Assembly: GCF_012027645.1 (NCBI RefSeq)
Contig: NZ_SNUU01000001.1
Location: 1,488,001-1,552,000, forward strand
Direction of reading: 5' to 3'
From: Thermococcus sp. 18S1
GTDB taxonomy: Archaea > Methanobacteriota_B > Thermococci > Thermococcales > Thermococcaceae
DNA: 64,000 bases
Shown: positions 1 through 9,058 of the stretch, piece after piece
Layout of the letters: every line of letters starts with the position of its first letter
How positions within the stretch are numbered: the stretch's first letter is position 1
Made by a program: the position numbers and the translations under genes
Notes under the pieces: model-generated
Database searches by the model: none
What the model saw: the letters and a program-made list of their open reading frames with translations, nothing else
What the model was told of the DNA's origin: nothing

Positions 1-804
1 GTCGCTAGCCTTCTCGACGAGCTCCTTAAGGCCGTAGGCTCCGCTGTAGCTGATGTCAACGACGCCGATTATCTTCTTTCTCAGCTCGTGGTGGAGGTAC
101 TCGCCGTCTATGAAGTCCTCCTTGGTCGGTCCGGGGCCGCCTATGATGATGCCCCTCAGCTCGCCCTTCTCGAGGAGGGGGAGGAAGGCCTTGTTGGCGT
201 GCTCGGCGATGCGCTTCATGAACTCGTGGGTCTCCTGCTCACGGATGCGCTCGTAACGCCTGGCCGACTGACCACCGGCCCTCGTCTTGCCCGGGACGTT
301 GGAGGTCAGCTCGTCTATGACGTCAATGCGCTTTCCGCGGAGAACTCCGATGGTGGCCTCGTTCTTCTCAACGGTTATGAGGCCGTAGGCGTCCTTGACG
401 CGGAGCATCTCCTCCAGCGGCTCTGTGATGAAAGTCTGGTCGCATCGGTAGAGCCTGACCTTAAGCGGTTCCGGCGGGATTATCGCCCAGAGCTTTATGT
501 CGCTGACGCCCTCCTGCTCGCTGACGTTTCCGACGAAGAGGGCCAGACCAGTCTCAGGGGTCTTACGGTAAAGCTTGAGGTGCTGCATTGCCCTCTCAAG
601 GGCACCAAGGACGTTCTTTCTGGTTGACTTGCTCTTGATGTTCTGGGCCGTTCCGTACTCCTCCCTCAGCTGCTGCATGACCTTGTTCAGGTCGTATCCA
701 GCCGGAACGTAGAGAGTCACCAGTTCGGTGGCTCGACCTCGATAACCCTTCAGCTCCTCGACCTTCTTCTTGAGTTCATACATCTCGGCTGACTTGTGAG
801 ACAT
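1..804 (-). CDS. prf1: Peptide chain release factor aRF1 (partial, 3' end outside window)
   Basis: Archaeal class I release factor; it reads all three stop codons and triggers peptidyl-tRNA hydrolysis on the ribosome. The N-terminal 268 codons are present (family length about 415). The stop-codon recognition motif NIKS follows the first helix (AQNIKSKST), and the catalytic GGQ is seen in [12 protein letters not shown] chose the ATG at 804 because the upstream GGGGAG lies about 8 nt away, whereas the ATG at 810 would sit only two bases from it. A TATA-like TTTATAAA at about 872-880 on the minus strand gives a short leader. Identification is secure; only the end is missing because of the window edge. 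Confidence 0.97.
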   Translation of the reverse strand, partial: MSHKSAEMYELKKKVEELKGYRGRATELVTLYVPAGYDLNKVMQQLREEYGTAQNIKSKSTRKNVLGALERAMQHLKLYRKTPETGLALFVGNVSEQEGVSDIKLWAIIPPEPLKVRLYRCDQTFITEPLEEMLRVKDAYGLITVEKNEATIGVLRGKRIDVIDELTSNVPGKTRAGGQSARRYERIREQETHEFMKRIAEHANKAFLPLLEKGELRGIIIGGPGPTKEDFIDGEYLHHELRKKIIGVVDISYSGAYGLKELVEKASD

Positions 805-905
805 GAGCATCACTCCCCTTCAGAACGTTTTTCAGCCAGTTTCCGCTACTTGAGAATGAAAAAGCGGGGAATTTATAAAAGTTTAGGAACGGGAAGGGAA
901 TGTGG

Positions 906-1142
906 CTAGAACCAGTAGACTATTATCAGGGCTATGACGCCCAGGATTCCGCCTATGGCTACCACCAGAACGTTCAGCGCCGTCAGCGGTACGTCCGATA
1001 TTCCTATCCAGTTCGTGAACCACAGAATTATCAGGCCTATTACGGCGTTGGCCACAAGGTACTTGACTATGCCAAAGCCAACCTTGACTATCAACAGTAC
1101 TGCCAGGAGCAGGAAAAACAGGAACAGCAACTCCGCTATCAT
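906..1142 (-). CDS. BofA-family small membrane protein
   Basis: A 78-residue protein made almost entirely of hydrophobic segments, with two or three membrane helices. The pattern GFGIVKYLVANAVIGLIIL matches the BofA family (named after the Bacillus inhibitor of pro-sigma-K processing). Archaea have no sigma-K, so the true role is unknown. ATG at 1142 is preceded by AAGGTGATACC, a good ribosome binding site, and by a TATA-like element (ATTAATAAG) at about 1171-1180. It is a single gene between prf1 and the HEAT-repeat gene, all on the same strand. The family assignment rests on pattern recognition of a short protein. Confidence 0.8.
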   Translation of the reverse strand: MIAELLFLFFLLLAVLLIVKVGFGIVKYLVANAVIGLIILWFTNWIGISDVPLTALNVLVVAIGGILGVIALIIVYWF

Positions 1143-1234
1143 GGTATCACCTTAAGTAGTTAAAACGAACAGGCTTATTAATCTTTCGCAACATAAATGG
1201 AATAATGGAAGAAACGCATTGATTCGATTTCAGT

Positions 1235-1795
1235 TCATGAAAGTTTTTCAAGGACCTCTTTGGCTATCTCCCCCAGCGGAACCCATTTCTTGCCCTCGAA
1301 CGGGAGTATAACCTTGTCCTCGACACTGACGAGCTCTTCAACGTGACCCTTTGCCTCTTTGGCCCTGAGCTCACCAATCAGTATCAAAGCGAACCCCTTC
1401 GTGTTCTTGTCGCCTTCACTGAGCTCATTGATCAGATCGTCGATTATTGTGCCCTTCAGGGCCCTGACCCTGTCCGGGAACCTGTGGGCAAGCTCGTAAG
1501 AGAGGATCATGGCGTTTTCCTTTACGTAGGGATTTCTGTTTCTGGTGAGCTCAATAGCTTTGGGGAATATCTTCTCGACATGGGGTTCGACAACATCTGC
1601 CCTCTGCTCGACCAGCATTCCCAGAATCAGCAGCGCATCTCCCCTGATGCCCGGCGCAGTGTCGTCGAGAAGTTCAATGAGTCCATTAAGTGCCTTCTTG
1701 TCCTTCACTGCCATCGAAACTATCTCATCAAAGCGCTCCGCTTCGATGAGCTTTTTTATTTTATCCTTCTTCGAACCGAAGGAGAGGAAGCCCAT
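1235..1795 (-). CDS. HEAT-repeat protein
   Basis: 186 residues with repeated helical pairs typical of HEAT repeats, for example the segments around DDTAPGIRGDALLILGML, RNPYVKENAMILSYELA and EGDKNTKGFALILIGELR. Such proteins are scaffolds for protein contacts; no catalytic motif is visible. The N-terminus (MGFLSFGSKKDK) is short and basic with no signal peptide, so it should be cytoplasmic. AGGTGAC lies 5 nt before ATG 1795 and a TATA box (CTTATAACC) lies at about 1811-1819. It is divergent from the AT-rich membrane protein gene at 1906. Partner and pathway cannot be deduced. Confidence 0.8.
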   Translation of the reverse strand: MGFLSFGSKKDKIKKLIEAERFDEIVSMAVKDKKALNGLIELLDDTAPGIRGDALLILGMLVEQRADVVEPHVEKIFPKAIELTRNRNPYVKENAMILSYELAHRFPDRVRALKGTIIDDLINELSEGDKNTKGFALILIGELRAKEAKGHVEELVSVEDKVILPFEGKKWVPLGEIAKEVLEKLS

Positions 1796-1874
1796 GATAA
1801 GTCACCTAATGGGTTATAAGCGTGATGCATTAAATTTTTTTCGATTCTTGATTTGGATTTTATTGTTGGGGTTA

Positions 1875-1884
1875 TTTTTATAAA
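1875..1884 (+). promoter_or_regulatory. TATA box of a leaderless transcript
   Basis: TTTTTATAAA centred near 1879 lies about 26 nt before the ATG at 1906. No Shine-Dalgarno sequence precedes that ATG, so the mRNA probably starts at or within a couple of bases of the start codon. Confidence 0.65.
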
Positions 1885-1905
1885 TGTCGGCTAGTATTTA
1901 ACACG

Positions 1906-4191
1906 ATGAAATCGAAATTGATGTCGAACCTTTTGTATGGAGGGGTATTATCGTTTGGACTTCTTCTTCTCGCAAAACTTAATGTATATTTTGCACCTTT
2001 GTTGGTGTTATTTCTGGGATTCAATGTCAGCAGACATCTATTTGAAGATGTTTCTTATCGAATCTCAATCGCACCTGCGGTTGGAATGTCACTCCTTTCG
2101 ATTATAGCGTATGGTCTTAGTCTAGCACGGGTGGATCTGAGTTATCTCGCATATATTATTCCGCTTCTTGTTGTGATTTCTTTTGATGTGAGAGACTTTC
2201 ATTTAATAATCCAGAGCAGAGAAGAGAAAGCGTTAATAGGCAAACTTTTGCTCACTGTGCTTCTTGTGGTCGGCGTACGAGCTATTGTGTTCAAAATGCC
2301 CACTGATAATGTTGATAACTATTTCCATGCTACAAAAATTCAGTACATTCTCGAATACATGACACTGTTTCCTTCAAAGGTCCCTGTTTTTAACATTTTC
2401 ACATATCCCGCTGGATATCATGTGCTAGTGTCCTTTGTTGTGCTTGTTTCAGGAGATCTGATACCTCACGCCATGCTAGTTGTACGTCTATGGAGCTGGG
2501 CCTTCATGGTCTTGGGAACCTATCTATTCGCGTCTGTTTGGTTTAATAGAAAAATTGGGCTATACGCCTCAATGCTAATACTCGTGACTAACATTTACAC
2601 CTATTACCTGCTGGTTTACATAAATCCTAACTTTATTGGGCTGTATTTCTTCATGGTACTTCTTGCATTGGCATACTTGGACATCGAAAACGCTGGTAGC
2701 TCTAAGGTTCTTACGATATTTACAGTGCTAATTGGAGTCGGAGCTCTTTCGGTTCACCCCTATGGTTTTCAGAATTGGGTATTCGTTTTGTCTGTGTACC
2801 TTCTTCTAAAAATTATAAGCGGGGAGATATCCATTAAAAAGGCTCTCTCAGTTGGCGTGATATATTTTGTTACTCCAGTAGTCCTGTATGTTCTGTTAAA
2901 TCCCTATTTTCTCTGGCCTCAGTTGGCATCAGATGTAACTATTGAATATCCCTGGGCATCATACGTGGGGGTTGTGGTTGGAAATCTCGCGATATTTAAG
3001 GGAAAAAATCCAATGGATACTTGGTGGAAATTTATGTATATCATCAGATGGGCAACGATCAGGGATTTCAACTACCTTGCGACGATCTTTTTGTTTCTAG
3101 GTCCAATAGCCGCAATGAAGAAGAAGCTTAAACGTAAAGAAACATTGTCATTGTTGGTGTTTACTGTGTTTGTCATATTACTAATGTTAAATCGCCTCAC
3201 TTATAATGTCCCAGTGCCCTTTTTTGGAACCGCTGCGATGGAGAGAATGTTTCTCTGGTTGATCCCGCTATTCCCGGTTTTCATTGCTCTTGGGTGGGAC
3301 ATGACACTCGCATTAACAAGCAATATAACAGTTCAAAGATTGCGTGTGATGAGTGAGGTATTCATACTGACTCTTCTTTTTATAGTTCCAGCGCTCAGTA
3401 TTCCCTACGATCTGATTGCTGGAGAGGCAAACTTCTATGTGGATTCAAATAATTTAGAGGATTTTGAGTGGATGAATGATAGGTTCAGTAATGCCACAAT
3501 CCTTAATTCGTGTTTCCAGGATTCTGCACAGTGGATTCCATTTTTCACGTCCAATACTGTTATCTTCTCCCATATGAATAGGTGCAGATTGAAAAATCTA
3601 ACCCCCAGCAACGCTGAAAAAATGATACTCCTTGGATTAAGACCACTTAATGCTGAACTTGCTTATATAGATACGAATTATCCTAGTTTGGATCCTATGG
3701 TCTTTTATCCAAGATACAAACTGATTCGTTTTAATGACGGAAATTGGCTATTTGATTTAACCTCAACCGATACAAGGGATAACTATAGGATTTTATCTAA
3801 CGAACTGACACTTTGTGATGATTATATCTCAGGAAATGTGCACTTGGACGGTAAGTATTATGTATATGGCTTCTGGAAGAAGTACTTTAGAGTTGAGCAC
3901 TTTTATCTTGAGGGCGTTGACTACGCATGGCTTACGGCTCCTAAAGGAACCATAGCCTTTGTTCCATGCAGGGACTATGTCGGAGTCACGATGTCTATCG
4001 CTTCACCCATGAAATCTCCTCTTAATCTGTCCGTTATAATAAACGGAAAGGAATACGACGCCACAATAACCCAGGGAGATAATATCCTTTCATTTAATGT
4101 GACTCTGAATAGGGGTTCGTTGAACGTAATCGAAATCCATAAAGACTGTGACTGTATCATATTCGTGGAATCGATAAGACTTGAAAACTGA
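1906..4191 (+). CDS. Large polytopic membrane protein, glycosyltransferase-like (GT-C type suspected)
   Basis: 761 residues. The first two thirds hold about 12-14 hydrophobic helices; the last third (from roughly residue 500) is soluble and rich in beta-type sequence with several N-X-S/T sites. This is the layout of GT-C lipid-linked-sugar transferases, and an acidic loop follows the early helices (PTDNVDNYFHA), but I cannot assign a named family. It begins a same-strand run with the DUF2079-like gene and a GT39-like gene. Base and codon use are visibly AT-richer (many ATA, TTA, AAA, AAT codons) than in its neighbours, which suggests later acquisition. The start is probably leaderless. Confidence 0.6.
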   Translation: MKSKLMSNLLYGGVLSFGLLLLAKLNVYFAPLLVLFLGFNVSRHLFEDVSYRISIAPAVGMSLLSIIAYGLSLARVDLSYLAYIIPLLVVISFDVRDFHLIIQSREEKALIGKLLLTVLLVVGVRAIVFKMPTDNVDNYFHATKIQYILEYMTLFPSKVPVFNIFTYPAGYHVLVSFVVLVSGDLIPHAMLVVRLWSWAFMVLGTYLFASVWFNRKIGLYASMLILVTNIYTYYLLVYINPNFIGLYFFMVLLALAYLDIENAGSSKVLTIFTVLIGVGALSVHPYGFQNWVFVLSVYLLLKIISGEISIKKALSVGVIYFVTPVVLYVLLNPYFLWPQLASDVTIEYPWASYVGVVVGNLAIFKGKNPMDTWWKFMYIIRWATIRDFNYLATIFLFLGPIAAMKKKLKRKETLSLLVFTVFVILLMLNRLTYNVPVPFFGTAAMERMFLWLIPLFPVFIALGWDMTLALTSNITVQRLRVMSEVFILTLLFIVPALSIPYDLIAGEANFYVDSNNLEDFEWMNDRFSNATILNSCFQDSAQWIPFFTSNTVIFSHMNRCRLKNLTPSNAEKMILLGLRPLNAELAYIDTNYPSLDPMVFYPRYKLIRFNDGNWLFDLTSTDTRDNYRILSNELTLCDDYISGNVHLDGKYYVYGFWKKYFRVEHFYLEGVDYAWLTAPKGTIAFVPCRDYVGVTMSIASPMKSPLNLSVIINGKEYDATITQGDNILSFNVTLNRGSLNVIEIHKDCDCIIFVESIRLEN

Positions 4192-4252
4192 TTGATTAAA
4201 CCCAATCAAAGGATGCTCCTTGTTATTGTTTAAGGGGTTACAGGTGATCTAT

Positions 4253-5725
4253 ATGCAAAAAAGGTGGTCCAGTCACTTCCTATGGATAACAATGGTAACA
4301 TACAGTGTGGTCATGGTGCTCATCTCACTTAACAGACACTACACCTTCCGTACAAACGCCTTCGATATGGGAATCTTTATGCAGTCCCTGTGGAGCACTG
4401 TCCACGGAGATTTTATGTACAACACCGTTGAATGGTTCGTTTTTTGTGCCCCCAACCACTTCGGGATACACTTATCCCCCGTTCTCGCTGTCTTGGCTCC
4501 TCTCTACGGTCTTCTGCCCTATGCTGAGACCCTGCTAGTTGTCCAAACTGTCGCCATAGCCCTATCTGCATACCCGCTTTACCTGCTGGCAGAGAGAATA
4601 ATCGGAGAGTCCAAAATTGCCCTGGCGTTGGTGGTTATGTACCTCGGAAATTCCCTCGTTCACGGAATAAACAGCTACGATTTCCACGCCGTGCCTTTCG
4701 CAATGCCGTTCATCTTCTTGGTGGCCCTTATGATTGAGCGGAGGAAATACGGTCTTGCCGTTCTGTCCGCCCTGGGGGTTCTCAGTGTGAGGGAAGATGC
4801 GGGCATTGCACTCATTGCGCTGGGACTCTTCTATCTCCTCCGGAACCGCAAGTTATTCCGTGTCTCCACGTATGTTTCGATCATCAGGGCTTTGGAATCC
4901 GGGACCCTTGATGAACTGGAAAGAATGTCCTTTGTTTTTATTGCAATGGGAACCGTTTGGATTCTTCTGGGGTGGGTTGTGGTGGATTCATCGCATCTGG
5001 CATCCTTCTATGGAGGTCTTCTTAGCGGTTGCAACATACCGATGAAGGCGGTTTACTTCCTTGTGGCCAGCGCCACGCTTGGAATGCTAACGTTTCTTAA
5101 GCCGAAGTACTTCCTTCTGCTGACGGCGCTCCCCTGGACCGAGATTTTGCTATCGTGCGAGAAGAATCTCTACAGGGTGGGATTCCAGTATCCGTATATG
5201 CTCGTGCCCCTTTCAATGATTGCAATCATATACGCCCTTGAGGAGATACCTTCCGACCGCAGGGGCAGAACGGTTCTCGCGGCGTTGGCTCTTGGCATCT
5301 TCGTTTCCGCCGCCACGTCTCCGATACTTCCCGGCGAGAACGGGCTTATGGGGATCCTAGAGATTCCGGCTAATTACTACGTCCCTGTGACGGGGCACGA
5401 CAGAATGCTGACGGATATAACCAGGGCCCTGGCGCCCACTGATTTCTCCGTATTGACTCAGAACGATGTATTTCCCCACCTAGCTAACAGGGAGAACACC
5501 TACGTCATATGGGCGTCCTACTGTGGCAGGACCCTGCCGAGGACTGATATTGTGCTCCTCGATTGGACGCTGACCTACGCCGATTACAACTTTCTTGTGG
5601 GGGACCTTCTTTCGGGATATACAGTGATATATAAGAGGGACGGAGTTGAAGTCTGGGTTAGGAATGACCTTATTGGAACTTGGGAGGTTGAGAATCTTCA
5701 GCGGGTGCTGGAGGGGATTCAATGA
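4253..5725 (+). CDS. DUF2079-family membrane protein
   Basis: 490 residues with about ten membrane helices. The N-terminal stretch NAFDMGIFMQSLWST and the following HFGIHLSPVL and SYDFHAVPFAMP motifs are typical of DUF2079, a family related in layout to GT-C glycosyltransferases. The reaction is not known. I placed the start at ATG 4253 because AGGTGAT lies 4 nt upstream; an in-frame TTG at 4220 has no comparable site. Its last base pairs overlap the next ATG (ATGA at 5722-5725), so the two are translationally coupled. A role in protein or lipid glycosylation is inferred from the family layout and neighbours only. Confidence 0.75.
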   Translation: MQKRWSSHFLWITMVTYSVVMVLISLNRHYTFRTNAFDMGIFMQSLWSTVHGDFMYNTVEWFVFCAPNHFGIHLSPVLAVLAPLYGLLPYAETLLVVQTVAIALSAYPLYLLAERIIGESKIALALVVMYLGNSLVHGINSYDFHAVPFAMPFIFLVALMIERRKYGLAVLSALGVLSVREDAGIALIALGLFYLLRNRKLFRVSTYVSIIRALESGTLDELERMSFVFIAMGTVWILLGWVVVDSSHLASFYGGLLSGCNIPMKAVYFLVASATLGMLTFLKPKYFLLLTALPWTEILLSCEKNLYRVGFQYPYMLVPLSMIAIIYALEEIPSDRRGRTVLAALALGIFVSAATSPILPGENGLMGILEIPANYYVPVTGHDRMLTDITRALAPTDFSVLTQNDVFPHLANRENTYVIWASYCGRTLPRTDIVLLDWTLTYADYNFLVGDLLSGYTVIYKRDGVEVWVRNDLIGTWEVENLQRVLEGIQ

Positions 5726-7953
5726 AGAGGGAGGCTCTTGAAAGATTGAGTCCTGGGCTCATCCTGCTGATATATGCCCTTACGCGGGTTACTCTCCTGT
5801 TCCAGATGAACGAGTACGTGGACTACGATGAAGGGACATACCTGCTGATGGCGAGGCTCATCAACAGCGGTTATTTACCCTACAGGGACACCTTTGCTGT
5901 TCACCCTCCGCTTTATTACTACTTGCTCGCCGGCTGGTTGAGGGTGTTTGGGGACAGCTACGTGTCCGGCAGGCTTTTGTCCGTGTTTCTGGGAGGACTG
6001 GCGGTTGTGCTGGCGTATCGCACGGGTAAACTCCTCGGAGGAACCAGGCTTGCCGTTCTGTACTCCACCATTGTGCTCGTGGATCCAACTGTATTCAGGA
6101 TAAACCAGCTGGTTCTCCACGATACCCTGATTGAGCTGTTCGTAATTGCGTCTCTGTACTATTTTGTCAGGTACACAAAGAATAAATCCCCGCGGGATAT
6201 GTACGTCTCCCTGTTCCTCGCGGGACTGGGCAGTACGGCCAAGTTCACAATACTGCCTTTCGTCGTGGCCCTGTACATTACCTTCGCCGTTCTGAACCTG
6301 GACGATGCCTCCAGAGGGCACTTCCGGTCGGCGGTAAGTCTCGTTCTATCGTGGCGGCAGGGGCTGGTGATCGTTGCGGTTTACAGTTTCACAATGGCCT
6401 TTTTCGTGTCCATTAGAATGGCCTGGCCATCATCGATAACCAAGGACATACTAGTTGTCCTGGGAATTCACCCGGTTGTCCTGGTGGGCCACAAGTACGT
6501 GGGCGTGTTCATCTTCCTCGTGTGGGCAATCTTGGTGGTGTATCTTTTCAGGATTGAGTACTTTGAGAAGCTCGTACACGTCTTTCGTTCGGCAATCTCC
6601 CAGCCGCGCCTGCTGATTTACATGGCCCTCGCAGTTCTGATTCCAAAAGTGATTGTTGAGGGTGCCCTGGGCTATCTAATCTCAAGGGATTATTTCTACC
6701 AAACCTACCTCATGCAGGGGGGAAGATACGGGTCGTTCATGGGGCTATACGAGCTAATTAACAGCGTGTTGTCTGCCATTGGAAGCGACCATCAGGAAAC
6801 GGCGTACGTCTTTGTCCCTGCTTTCCTGTTGATCTTTGCCCTCGTACTCTTCCAGTTCAGGGGGTTCTCGAATGAAAAGCCCCTACCCCTTGGTCTTGCG
6901 GTTTTATTCATTATGAACGTGGTCATGTACCTCCTTGTGTTCCCTGTCAGGCCGATTATCCGGTTTATCCTGCCCCTGCTTCTCACCTTCTACCTGCTCG
7001 CTGGAGAGCGTTTGACTGGATACCGGGTTTCTTGGGGGGAGTGGGCGATCTTTGGCGTGGTTTCAGCCGTGTCGCTCCTGATGGTAACCGGCGGTCTGGC
7101 TCTGAACGTCCCAGACGGAAAATTGAGCCTAGCGTGGGCCGTTCACTCATCTGACCTCAGGTCCGATGCGCTCTCCTACCTGGAAACCACTTCCCCCTGC
7201 GGCTCCATGTACTCGGTCAATCCGATGAACATCTACTACTTCGGCGCTAAGACCGACCCTTGGCTGGTGGACTCCTTCGGTATCCTATACGTTAATGGAA
7301 CTCCCGTTGAGGAATTCTTCGGGGAAGTGCGGGCTTCCTCCGACTGCATTGTCATGAGCACGTGGGCTGAAGGGGCTATACGCTCTGGAGGACATCTTGG
7401 GGAGGTTTACAGCAAGTTCAAAGCCCTGACCATAACGAATGGCGAACCCCTGTTCTCGGAGTCGTATTCAATCGGGGACGTTCTGTCGATATTCAGCCTG
7501 CATACCCCTCCCGGAAACCTCACAATAATCTCGGAGAAGGGACGGGTGGCCCTCTTCGATAACAATGGGAGCATTGTGATGAGTATCTACGGGATTATGA
7601 ATAACGTTTCATTTTCCAGCAGAGCGCTGGTAACACAAACTGTCTCCGGGGTCTTCTCGGTTTACATGTATTCTGAAAACTTCAGGAATTATCTTGAACT
7701 CACTATTGGACGTTTTCCAAATGGGCTGTCATTGTCTTCTGCAAATATGACGGCAGAGCTGGCGCTTAGCTATGAGGGGATAGCCACCGACACGAGCGGA
7801 AAACTACTGGATCTCGGGGAGGATTACAGAGAAATCGTCATTTACTCTGGGGGACATAGGTTCAGAATACTTGCAGAAGGAATGCATCAGAACGAGGACG
7901 GTACGATCATATTAACTCTCAATACCACCGTGGAGATACTTTTAGAGGATTAA
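5722..7953 (+). CDS. Glycosyltransferase family 39-like membrane protein (ArnT/PMT type)
   Basis: 743 residues. The N-terminal membrane half has the family signature: an acidic first loop (NEYVDYDEGTYLLMARL) followed by YRDTFAVHPPLYYYL, the usual metal and lipid-phosphate sugar binding region of PMT/ArnT-like enzymes that move a sugar from a polyprenyl-phosphate carrier to an acceptor on the outer face of the membrane. About 11-12 helices are followed by a beta-rich soluble C-terminal domain. It overlaps the preceding gene by four bases and converges with the pilin-like gene at 7950 with another four-base overlap. Acceptor and sugar are not known; the neighbouring pilins are possible substrates. 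Confidence 0.75.
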   Translation: MKREALERLSPGLILLIYALTRVTLLFQMNEYVDYDEGTYLLMARLINSGYLPYRDTFAVHPPLYYYLLAGWLRVFGDSYVSGRLLSVFLGGLAVVLAYRTGKLLGGTRLAVLYSTIVLVDPTVFRINQLVLHDTLIELFVIASLYYFVRYTKNKSPRDMYVSLFLAGLGSTAKFTILPFVVALYITFAVLNLDDASRGHFRSAVSLVLSWRQGLVIVAVYSFTMAFFVSIRMAWPSSITKDILVVLGIHPVVLVGHKYVGVFIFLVWAILVVYLFRIEYFEKLVHVFRSAISQPRLLIYMALAVLIPKVIVEGALGYLISRDYFYQTYLMQGGRYGSFMGLYELINSVLSAIGSDHQETAYVFVPAFLLIFALVLFQFRGFSNEKPLPLGLAVLFIMNVVMYLLVFPVRPIIRFILPLLLTFYLLAGERLTGYRVSWGEWAIFGVVSAVSLLMVTGGLALNVPDGKLSLAWAVHSSDLRSDALSYLETTSPCGSMYSVNPMNIYYFGAKTDPWLVDSFGILYVNGTPVEEFFGEVRASSDCIVMSTWAEGAIRSGGHLGEVYSKFKALTITNGEPLFSESYSIGDVLSIFSLHTPPGNLTIISEKGRVALFDNNGSIVMSIYGIMNNVSFSSRALVTQTVSGVFSVYMYSENFRNYLELTIGRFPNGLSLSSANMTAELALSYEGIATDTSGKLLDLGEDYREIVIYSGGHRFRILAEGMHQNEDGTIILTLNTTVEILLED

Positions 7954-8135
7954 CCATTGACTTTGTCCTCCATTTCATCTGATATCATGTTCTCGTAGGT
8001 TTCCTGCAACGTTCCTGTTCTTTTTATAGTTCCAAAGCGAGGATCGAAGAACTTCCTAACCGCGAGAAAGATCATGACGATAGCAATCACTATCATGAAC
8101 ATGTACTCCAGAGCAGCCTGGGCACGTCTCATCAT
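7950..8135 (-). CDS. Class III signal peptide (type IV pilin-like) protein
   Basis: 61 residues: a short basic N-terminus (MMRRA), then the class III processing motif with Q and E four apart (QAALEYMFM), one hydrophobic helix and a polar tail. Prepilin peptidase would cut before the Q, and the helix would form the filament core. The start is set by GGAGGATC five bases before ATG 8135. It is the second gene of a pair with 8195-8368 (59 nt apart), probably one transcript. The 3' end overlaps the glycosyltransferase gene by four bases on the other strand. It could be a minor pilin or an archaellum-like adhesin subunit. Confidence 0.82.
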   Translation of the reverse strand: MMRRAQAALEYMFMIVIAIVMIFLAVRKFFDPRFGTIKRTGTLQETYENMISDEMEDKVNG

Positions 8136-8194
8136 TGTCTGATCCTCCAAGCCCTCATAAAAAGAAGTAATTAAAACTAGATAACTAACGAAGT

Positions 8195-8368
8195 TCAGCC
8201 CTGTATCTCCGCACTAAGCTCGTTACTAATGCTAGCCTCAGCAGTATCAGCAATCTGACTGGCTTGGCCACCCCTGCCGCTGATCTGCCTCCAGACAATG
8301 AGAACTATAACCAGGGCAGCGGCGATCATAAACAGGTACTCAATCGCACCCTGGGCCTTCCTCTTCAT
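8195..8368 (-). CDS. Class III signal peptide (type IV pilin-like) protein
   Basis: 57 residues: MKRKA, then the class III motif QGAIEYLFM, one membrane helix and a short acidic tail. GGAGGTGG lies 5 nt before ATG 8368, which decides the start against the upstream in-frame codon. The upstream region carries a TATA box shared in near-palindromic form with the divergent gene at 8486. Known biology of the motif: processing by a prepilin peptidase before the Q and assembly into a surface filament by a dedicated ATPase and membrane platform, none of which is in this window. Paralogous to the gene at 7950-8135 in its N-terminal helix. Confidence 0.82.
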   Translation of the reverse strand: MKRKAQGAIEYLFMIAAALVIVLIVWRQISGRGGQASQIADTAEASISNELSAEIQG

Positions 8369-8414
8369 GTTATCCACCTCCAAAGGATTACTTCATACAT
8401 AAATGCACCGAAAA

Positions 8415-8427
8415 AGCTTATATAGCT
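8415..8427. promoter_or_regulatory. Near-palindromic TATA region serving two divergent genes
   Basis: AGCTTATATAGCT reads almost the same on both strands. Purine-rich BRE-like runs flank it on each side (GAAAAA on the plus strand, GGGAGAAA on the minus strand). A start about 25 nt away on each side would give leaders of about 39 nt for the plus-strand gene at 8486 and about 30 nt for the pilin gene at 8368. Confidence 0.6.
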
Positions 8428-8485
8428 TTCTCCCCAAATTTAAGGAGATGCCCCACAATACTGCGGAAACTGCAGGGGTGGTTTC

Positions 8486-9058
8486 GTGGAGTTGGTAAGT
8501 GTCCAATGTGAATCATCGAGCATTGAAGATTGTATAAACAATATGCTATCAAAGTCAAGGGAATTGCTGTCCCCCCTGCCGGGGTCCATCGTTTCCTCCA
8601 AAATAAACCTCACGTTCGGTGCCTTCATGAACCTCACGATAACAATGTTGCTGGACGACCGGGATGACATGAAAAAAGGTATCCTCGCAGACTACGCCCA
8701 CGGAAAAAATAAGGAAGACGCCATAAGCAAGACAATGGACAAGATCAACAGGCTCCTCCCGAAGAACGCTAGGGTCGTGGACTTCGAAGTAGGTACATAT
8801 ACAACCCCTGTGACCAGGAGGACCTACGCCGTCGTGGTCGTGGTCTACAACGCCCCTCCCTCCGAAAAGCCCCTCAACGAGTTCACAATAAAGGAGCGCA
8901 GAGAGCTCCTGGCGAGAATTCTGGAGACGTTCAACTACAACCCCCGCGTTCTCAACATCTCCGAAATAGCGAGGATGTTCGGGGTCTCGAGGGACTCGAT
9001 ATACTACGACATCGAGCAGATACTCAAGGAGAAAAAGAAGGGGCGGGTCAGCCGGTAG
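8486..9058 (+). CDS. Uncharacterised protein with C-terminal helix-turn-helix
   Basis: 190 residues. The last 40 or so residues contain a clear helix-turn-helix (ISEIARMFGVSRDSIYYDIE) of the type that binds DNA; the first 130 residues form an alpha/beta domain I do not recognise (segments NLTFGAFMNLTITMLLDD and VDFEVGTYTTPVTRRTYAV). The start is a GTG with GGGGTGGT three bases upstream, which is tight. A TATA box at 8418-8425 precedes it, and a 16-codon reading frame (8449-8499) overlaps the GTG. It ends 11 bases inside the convergent site-2 protease gene. Likely a transcription regulator, perhaps of the divergent pilin pair; this is inference. Confidence 0.6.
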   Translation: MELVSVQCESSSIEDCINNMLSKSRELLSPLPGSIVSSKINLTFGAFMNLTITMLLDDRDDMKKGILADYAHGKNKEDAISKTMDKINRLLPKNARVVDFEVGTYTTPVTRRTYAVVVVVYNAPPSEKPLNEFTIKERRELLARILETFNYNPRVLNISEIARMFGVSRDSIYYDIEQILKEKKKGRVSR

